64,000 bases of DNA from the NCBI RefSeq assembly GCF_034190915.1, contig NW_026947624.1:124001-188000 (forward strand). Direction: 5' to 3'. The notes beneath the pieces were generated by a model. It saw only the letters and a list, made by a program, of their open reading frames with translations, was not told the origin of the DNA and did not search any database. The stretch comes from Cavia porcellus. Lineage: Eukaryota > Chordata > Mammalia > Rodentia > Caviidae. Both the position numbers and the translations under genes were made by a program. Position 1 is the stretch's first letter. The number at the start of each line of letters is the position of its first letter. Positions 56,846 to 64,000 of this stretch are shown piece by piece.

Positions 56846-59523
56846 GTGAATCTGATGTAACACACACCCATACAATGCGCACCACCCCGTGATGTTTTTC
56901 TCACTCCTGCTAGTGAATGTAATGTAACACTCACCCATACAATGCGCAGCACCCCGTGATGTTTTTCTCACTCCTGCTAGTGAATGTAATGTAACACACA
57001 CCCATACAATGCGCACCACCCCGTGATGTTTTTCTCACTCCTGCTAGTGAATCTAATGTAACACACACCCATACAATGCGCACCACCCCGTGATGTTTTT
57101 CTCACTCCTGCTAGTGAATCTAATGTAACACACACCCATACAATGCGCACCACCCCGTGATGTTTTTCTCACTCCTGCTAGTGAATCTAATGTAACACAC
57201 ACCCATACAAGGCGCACCACCCCGTGATGTTTTTCTCACCCCTGCTAGTGAATGTAATGTAACACAGACCCATACAAGGCGCACCACCCCGTGATGTTTT
57301 TCTCACCCCTGCTAGTGAATGTAATGTAACACACACCCATACAAGGCGCACCACCCCGTGATGTTTTTCTCACCCCTACTAGTGAATGTAACGTAACACA
57401 CACCCATACAAGGCGCACCACCCCTTGATGTTTTTCTCACACTTACCAGTGAATGTAATGTAACACACACCCATACAAGGCGCACCACCCCGTGATGTTT
57501 TTCTCACTCCTACTAGTGAATGTAATGTAACACACACCCATACAAGGCGCACCACCCCGTGATGTTTTTCTCACTCCTACTAGTGAATGTAATGTAACAC
57601 ACACCCATACAAGGCGCACCACCCCGTGTTGTTTATCTCACTCCTACTAGTGAATCTAATGTAACACACACCCATACAAGGCGCACCACCCCATGATGTT
57701 TTAATCACTCCCACTAGTGAATCTAATGTAACACACACCCATACAATGCGCACCACCCCGTGATGTTTTTCTCACTCCCACTAGTGAATCTAATGTAACA
57801 CACACCCATACAATGCGCACCACCCCGTGATGTTTTTCTCACTCCCACTAGTGAATCTGATGTAACACACACCCATACAATGCGCACCACCCCGTGATGT
57901 TTTTCTCACTCCCACTAGTGAATCTAATGTAACACACACCCATACAATGCGCACCACCCCGTGATGTTTTTCTCACTCCAACTAGTGAATCTAATGTAAC
58001 ACACACCCATACAATGCGCACCACCCGTGATGTTTTTCTCACTCCCACTAGTGAATCTAATGTAACACACACCCATACAATGCGCACCACCCCGTGATGT
58101 TTTTCTCACTCCCACTAGTGAATCTAATGTAACACACACCCATACAATGCGCACCACCCCGTGATGTTTTTCTCACTCCCACTAGTGAATCTAATGTCAC
58201 ACACACACATACAATGCGCACCACCCCCGTGATGTTTTTCTCACTCCCACTAGTGAATGTAATGTAACACACACCCATGCAATGCGCACCACCCCGTGTT
58301 GTTTTTCTCACTGCTACTAGTGAATGTAATGTAACACACACCCATACAATGCGCACCACCCCGTGATGTTTTTCTCACTCCTACTAGTGAATCTAATGTA
58401 ACACACACCCATACAATGTGCATCACCCCGTGATGTTTTTCTCACTCCTACTAGTGAATGTAATGTAACACACACCCATACAATGCGCACCACCCCGTGA
58501 TGTTTTTCTCCCTGCTACTAATGAATCTAATGTAACACACACCCATACAATGCGCACCACCCCGTGATGTTTTTCTCACTGCTACTAGTGAATCTAATGT
58601 AACACACACCCATACAATGCGCACCACCCCGTGATGTTTTTCTCACTGCTACTAGTGAATCTAATGTAACACACACCCATACAATGCGCACCACCCCGTG
58701 ATGTTTTTCTCACTCCTACTCGTGAATGTAATGTAACACACAGCCATACAATGCGCACCACCCCGTGATGTTTTTCTCACTCCTACTAGTGAATGTAATG
58801 TAACACACAACCATACACTGCGCACCACCCCGTGATGTTTTTCTCACTCCTACTAGTGAATGTAATGTAACACACACCCATACAATGCGCACCACCCCGT
58901 GATGTTTTGCTCACTCCTACTAGTGAATGTAATGTAACACACACCCATACAATGCGCACCACCCGTGATGTTTTTCTCACTCCAACTAGTGAATGTAATG
59001 TAACACACACCCATACAATGCGCACCACCCCGTGATGTTTTTCTCACTCCTAGTAGTGAATGTAATGTAACACACACCCATACAATGCGCACCACCCCGT
59101 GATGTTTTTCTCACTCCTACTAGTGAATGTAATGTAACACACACCCATACAATGCGCACCACCCCGTGATGTTTTTCTCACTCCTACTAGTGAATCTAAT
59201 GTAACACACACCCATACAATGCGCACCACCCCGTGATGTTTTTCTCACTCCTACTGGTGAATGTAATGTACACACACCCATACAATGCGCACCACCCCGT
59301 GATGTTTTTCTCACTCCTACTGGTGAATCTAATGTAACACACACCCATACAATGCGCACCACCCCGTGATGTTTTTCTCACTCCTACTGGAGAATGTAAT
59401 GTAACACACACCCATACAATGCGCACCACCCCGTGATGTTTTTCTCACTCCTACTGGAGAATGTAATGTAACACACACCCATACAATGCGCACCACCCCG
59501 TGATGTTTTTCTCACTCCTACTA
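56846..59523 (+). repeat. 40-mer higher-order repeat, copy b (2,678 bp)
   Basis: The ends match copy a (ccccttgatg 57,421; gttgtttatc 57,637; ctggtg and ctggag at the end). The middle differs: after the hybrid monomer at 57,650 come cccact units, gtcacac, and the full cassette (58.19-58.6 kb), joined to only the later part of block D at about 58.71 kb. Four one-base length changes lie in this copy: C4 to C3 near 58,024 and 58,964, C4 to C5 near 58,224, and AA to A near 59,270. Confidence 0.89.
57650..57716 (+). repeat. Hybrid monomer: caaggcgc front, ttttaatc back
   Basis: The front is a normal-length gaatctaatg/caaggcgc unit, while the end (ttttaatcactcccact) is that of the 65-bp marker monomer. 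In the arrangement at 8.3-8.5 kb, two intervening units separate these parts. The 2-bp deletion has been lost and the unit is 67 bp. A matching hybrid lies at 60,327-60,393, so the junction was formed once and then duplicated. This copy also has ccccatg in place of ccccgtg. Confidence 0.88.
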
Positions 59524-62336
59524 GTGAATCTGATGTAACACACACCCATACAATGCGCACCACCCCGTGATGTTTTTCTCACTCCTGCTAGTGAATGTAA
59601 TGTAACACTCACCCATACAATGCGCACCACCCCGTGATGTTTTTCTCACTCCTGCTAGTGAATGTAATGTAACACACACCCATACAATGCGCACCACCCC
59701 GTGATGTTTTTCTCACTCCTGCTAGTGAATCTAATGTAACACACACCCATACAATGCGCACCACCCCGTGATGTTTTTCTCACTCCTGCTAGTGAATCTA
59801 ATGTAACACACACCCATACAATGCGCACCACCCCGTGATGTTTTTCTCACTCCTGCTAGTGAATCTAATGTAACACACACCCATACAAGGCGCACCACCC
59901 CGTGATGTTTTTCTCACCCCTGCTAGTGAATGTAATGTAACACACACCCATACAAGGCGCACCACCCCGTGATGTTTTTCTCACCCCTGCTAGTGAATGT
60001 AATGTAACACACACCCATACAAGGCGCACCACCCCGTGATGTTTTTCTCACCCCTACTAGTGAATGTAACGTAACACACACCCATACAAGGCGCACCACC
60101 CCTTGATGTTTTTCTCACACTTACCAGTGAATGTAATGTAACACACACCCATACAAGGCGCAACACCCCGTGATGTTTTCTCACTCCTACTAGTGAATGT
60201 AATGTAACACACACCCATACAAGGCGCACCACCCCGTGATGTTTTTCTCACTCCTACTAGTGAATGTAATGTAACACACACCCATACAAGGCGCACCACC
60301 CCGTGTTGTTTATCTCACTCCTACTAGTGAATCTAATGTAACACACACCCATACAAGGCGCACCACCCCGTGATGTTTTAATCACTCCCACTAGTGAATC
60401 TAATGTAACACACACCCATACAATGCGCACCACCCCGTGATGTTTTTCTCACTCCCACTAGTGAATCTAATGTAACACACACCCATACAATGCGCACCAC
60501 CCCGTGATGTTTTTCTCACTCCCACTAGTGAATCTGATGTAACACACACCCATACAATGCGCACCACCCCGTGATGTTTTTCTCACTCACACTAGTGAAT
60601 CTAATGTAACACACACCCATACAATGCGCACCACCCCGTGATGTTTTTCTCACTCCCACTAGTGAATCTAATGTAACACACACCCATACAATGCGCACCA
60701 CCCCGTGATGTTTTTCTCACTCCTACTAGTGAATCTAATGTAACACACACCCATACAATGCGCACCACCCCGTGATGTTTTTCTCACTCCTACTAGTGAA
60801 TCTAATGTAACACACACCCATACAATGCGCACCACCCCGTGATGTTTTTCTCACTGCTACTAGTGAATCTAATGTAACACACACCCATACAATGCGCACC
60901 ACCCCGTGATGTTTTTCTCACTCCTACTAGCGAATCTAATGTAACACACACCCATACAATGCGCACCACCCCGTGATGTTTTTCTCAATCCTACTAGTGA
61001 ATCTAATGTAACACACACCCATGCAATGCGCACCACCCCGTGATGTTTTTCTCACTCCTACTAGTGAATCTAATGTAACACACACCCATACAATGCGCAC
61101 CACCCCGTGATGTTTTTCTCACTCCTACTAGTGAATCTAATGTAACACACACCCATACAAGGCGCACCACCCCGTGATGTTTTTCTCACTCCTACTAGTG
61201 AATGTAATGTAACACACACCCATACAATGCGCACCACCCCGTGATGTTTATCTCACTCCTACTAGTAAATGTAATGTAACACACACCCATACAATGCGCA
61301 CCACCCCGTGATGTTTTTCTCACTCCTACTAGTGAATCTAATGTAACACACACCCATACAATGCGGACCACCCCGTGATGTTTTTCTCACTCCTACTAGT
61401 GAATCTAATGTAACACACACCCATACAATGCGCACCACCCCGTGATGTTTTTCTCACTCCTACTAGTGAATGTAATGTAACACACATCCATACAATGCGC
61501 ACCACCCCGTGATGTTTTTCTCACTCCTACTCGTGAATGTAATGTAACACACACCCATACAATGCGCACCACCCCGTGATGTTTTTCTCACTCCTACTAG
61601 TGAATGTAATGTAACACACAACCATACACTGCGCACCACCCCGTGATGTTTTGCTCACTCCTACTAGTGAATGTAATGTAACACACACCCATACAATGCG
61701 CACCACCCCGTGATGTTTTGCTCACTCCTACTAGTGAATGTAATGTAACACACACCCATACAATGCGCACCACCCCGTGATGTTTTTCTCACTCCAACTA
61801 GTGAATGTAATGTAACACACACCCATACAATGCGCACCACCCCGTGATGTTTTTCTCACTCCTACTAGTGAATGTAATGTAACACACACCCATACAATGC
61901 GCACCACCCCGTGATGTTTTTCTCACTCCTACTAGTGAATCTAATGTAACACACACCCATACAATGCGCACCACCCCGTGATGTTTTTCTCACTCCTACT
62001 GGTGAATGTAATGTAACACACACCCATACAATGCGCACCACCCCGTGATGTTTTTCTCACTCCTACTGGTGAATCTAATGTAACACACACCCATACAATG
62101 CGCACCACCCCGTGATGTTTTTCTCACTCCTACTGGAGAATGTAATGTAACACACACCCATACAATGCGCACCACCCCGTGATGTTTTTCTCACTCCTAC
62201 TGGAGAATGTAATGTAACACACACCCATACAATGCGCACCACCCCGTGATGTTTTTCTCACTCCTACTGGAGAATGTAATGTAACACACACCCATACAAT
62301 GCGCACCACCCCGTGATGTTTTTCTCACTCCTACTA
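59524..62336 (+). repeat. 42-mer higher-order repeat, copy c (2,813 bp)
   Basis: 42 x 67 minus one base (T5 to T4 near 60,176). One gaatctgatg unit, cctgctag, caaggcgc, ccccttgatg (60,099), gttgtttatc, the hybrid monomer at 60,327, a short cccact run, actagcg (60,930), full block D, ctggtg and three ctggag units. It combines the hybrid junction of copy b with the actagcg/block D segment of copy a. Confidence 0.89.
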
Positions 62337-64000
62337 GTGAATCTGATGTAACACACACCCATACAATGCGCACCACCCCGTGATGTTTTTCTCACTCCTA
62401 CTAGTGAATCTGATGTAACACACACCCATACAATGCGCACCACCCCGTGATGTTTTTCTCACTCCTACTAGTGAATCTGATGTAACACACACCCATACAA
62501 TGCGCACCACCCCGTGATGTTTTTCTCACTCCTACTAGTGAATCTGATGTAACACACAAGCATACAATGCGCACCACCCCGTGATGTTTTTCTCACTCCT
62601 ACTAGTGAATCTGATGTAACACACACCCATACAATGCGCACCACCCCGTGATGATTTTCTCACTCCTACTAGTGAATGTGATGTAACACACACCCATACA
62701 ATGCGCACCACCCCGTGATGTTTTTCTCACTCCTGCTAGTGAATGTAATGTAACACACACCCATACAATGCGCACCACCCCGTGATGTTTTTCTCACTCC
62801 TGCTAGTGAATCTAATGTAACACACACCCATACAATGCGCACCACCCCGTGATGTTTTTCTCACTCCTGCTAGTGAATCTAATGTAACACACACCCATAC
62901 AATGCGCACCACCCCGTGATGTTTTTCTCACTCCTGCTAGTGAATCTAATGTAACACACACCCATACAAGGCGCACCACACCGTGATGTTTTTCTCACCC
63001 CTGCTAGTGAATGTAATGTAACACACACCCATACAAGGCGCACCACCCCGTGATGTTTTTCTCACCCCTGCTAGTGAATGTAATGTAACACACACCCATA
63101 CAATGTGCATCACCCCGTGATGTTTTTCTCACTCCTACTAGTGAATGTAATGTAACACACACCCATACAATGCGCACCACCCCGTGATGTTTTTCTCCCT
63201 GCTACTAGTGAATCTAATGTAACACACACCCATACAATGCGCACCACCCCGTTATGTTTTTCTCACTGCTACTAGTGAATCTAATGTAACACACACCCAT
63301 ACAATGCGCACCACCCCGTGATGTTTTTCTCACTGCTACTAGTGAATCTAATGTAACACACACCCATACAATGCGCACCACCCCGTGATGTTTTTCTCAC
63401 TGCTACTAGTGAATCTAATGTAACACACACCCATACAATGCGCACCACCCCGTGATGTTTTTCTCACTGCTACTAGTGAATCTAATGTAACACACACCCA
63501 TACAATGCGCACCACCCCGTGATGTTTTTCTCACTCCTACTAGCGAATCTAATGTAACACACACCCATACAATGCGCACCACCCCGTGATGTTTTTCTCA
63601 ATCCTACTAGTGAATCTAATGTAACACACACCCATACAATGCGCACCACCCCGTGATGTTTTTCTCACTCCTACTAGTGAATCTAATGTAACACACACCC
63701 ATACAATGCGCACCACCCTGTGATGTTTTTCTCACTCCTACTAGTGAATCTAATGTAACACACACCCATACAATGCGCACCACCCCGTGATGTTTTTCTC
63801 ACTCCTACTAGTGAATCTAATGTAATACACACCCATACAATGCGCACCACCCCGTGATGTTTTTCTCACTCCTACTAGTGAATCTAATGTAACACACACC
63901 CATACAAGGCGCACCACCCCGTGATGTTTTTCTCACTCCTACTAGTGAATGTAATGTAACACACACCCATACAATGCGCACCACCCCGTGATGTTTATCT
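62337..64000 (+). repeat. Higher-order repeat, copy d (cut by the window end)
   Basis: Five gaatctgatg units, gtgatgatttt, cctgctag, then caaggcgc units. The monomer at 63,074-63,140 switches to caatgtgcatcacc, followed by ctccctgc, gctact units, actagcg (63,543) and block D to the last base. The switch removes the ccccttgatg, gttgtttatc and cccact parts found in copies b and c. The final monomer is partial (63,945-64,000), so the array continues beyond the window. Confidence 0.88.

Larger units (their letters stand above)
1..64000 (+). repeat. 67-bp satellite array filling the window
   Basis: A 67-bp unit recurs head to tail with no interruption. In the reference unit at 1-67, gtgaat occupies positions 1-6, acccatacaa 21-30, tgcgcaccaccccgtg 31-46 and a T5 tract 50-54. 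Starting at base 1 and summing 25 length variants (net -41), base 63,945 is the start of monomer 956, so 955 complete monomers precede it. All units have one orientation. Base content of the reference is 19 A, 22 C, 8 G, 18 T. Most differences between units are single substitutions at a few recurring positions. Array size and nested structure fit a eukaryotic satellite. The family is not one I recognise. Confidence 0.99.

Noticed and set aside
2801..60299. Short open reading frames of 61-100 codons, nearly all on the minus strand, with one on the plus strand at 48,920-49,123
   Set aside because: They are the satellite translated through its three frames (67 = 1 modulo 3), with peptides repeating the same words. 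The recurring 61-codon one exists because cccaatagtg and gaatgtaatg units remove stop codons. The longer ones (for example 53,170-53,469 and the group at 58-60 kb) occur where one- or two-base indels shift frame past a stop. No start context, domain or codon bias supports a gene.
1..64000. CRISPR array
   Set aside because: Direct repeats are present but there are no unique spacers: the entire 67 bp repeats, and there is no adjacent cas-like coding sequence.
1..64000. Telomeric repeat or C1-3A-type telomere
   Set aside because: The cacacaccc word resembles irregular yeast telomere sequence, but it is a fixed 9-base part of a 67-bp unit. No short telomeric repeat runs in tandem.
1..64000. CENP-B box
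   Set aside because: I looked for TTCG followed by A and CGGG in the usual spacing; the monomer contains no TTCG or CGGG on either strand, so no box is present. This does not exclude centromeric location.
1..64000. Plasmid or phage iteron origin
   Set aside because: Iterons are short groups of about 20-bp repeats next to a replication gene. Here there are 955 longer units and no gene.
1..64000. Transposon or LTR insertion within the array
   Set aside because: Register and orientation stay constant through all 64 kb, and every variant is explained by substitutions or 1-3 base indels, leaving no room for an insertion.
1..64000. G-quadruplex potential on the minus strand
   Set aside because: Each unit gives GGGG, GG and GGG runs separated by one long gap (over ten bases) and no fourth tight run. 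Only a weak two-tier structure could form.
1..64000. tRNA, rRNA or small RNA gene
   Set aside because: No cloverleaf, rRNA core word or polymerase III box pair was seen in the monomer or its variants on either strand.

Overview
The whole 64,000-base window is one uninterrupted satellite DNA array. A 67-bp monomer is repeated head to tail on the + strand from the first base to the last. Taking the monomer to start at gtgaat, there are 955 complete monomers in 1-63,944 and a 56-base partial one in 63,945-64,000. The register closes exactly once 25 length-variant monomers are counted (net -41 bases). I found no inversion, transposon, unique spacer, RNA gene or credible protein gene. Array length, purity and nested organisation point to a eukaryotic heterochromatic satellite (centromeric, pericentromeric, subtelomeric or sex-chromosome type). 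I do not recognise the monomer and cannot name the organism. The reference monomer (1-67) is about 45% G+C, has 22 C against 8 G on the + strand, and carries two CpGs ten bases apart.

The monomers are not uniform. Diagnostic substitutions and rare indels define monomer types that recur in fixed order as higher-order repeats (HORs), and the HOR period changes along the window: 1-6.55 kb, 58-mer (3,884 bp) containing an 18-mer duplication; 6.56-16.47 kb, three copies of a 53-/48-mer; 16.47-17.74 kb, a link block that returns six times; 17.74-26.98 kb, two nearly identical 69-mers (4,619 bp), followed by a rearranged third copy to 30.39 kb; 30.39-40.37 kb, a 57-mer (3,817 bp) in two full copies and one partial; 40.37-41.98 kb, return of the first block with a 6-mer duplication; 41.98-45.86 kb, a 29-mer pair introducing a gtgacac subfamily; 45-50.6 kb, a 49-mer relationship with a local 12-mer duplication; 49.1-53.1 kb, a 40-mer (2,680 bp); 54.03-64 kb, 40- to 42-mers whose ends match but whose middles differ.

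Neighbouring copies differ by very few bases, while distant copies carry the same modules in other combinations. Several junctions are hybrid monomers that keep the 67-bp register. This is the signature of repeated unequal exchange or amplification by homologous alignment. Nothing works here as a gene set. The points most worth following are the HOR history, the conserved monomer core (with a Rap1-site-like word), the linked 65-bp marker monomer, and a cluster of one-base indels at 49-60 kb that may be consensus errors.
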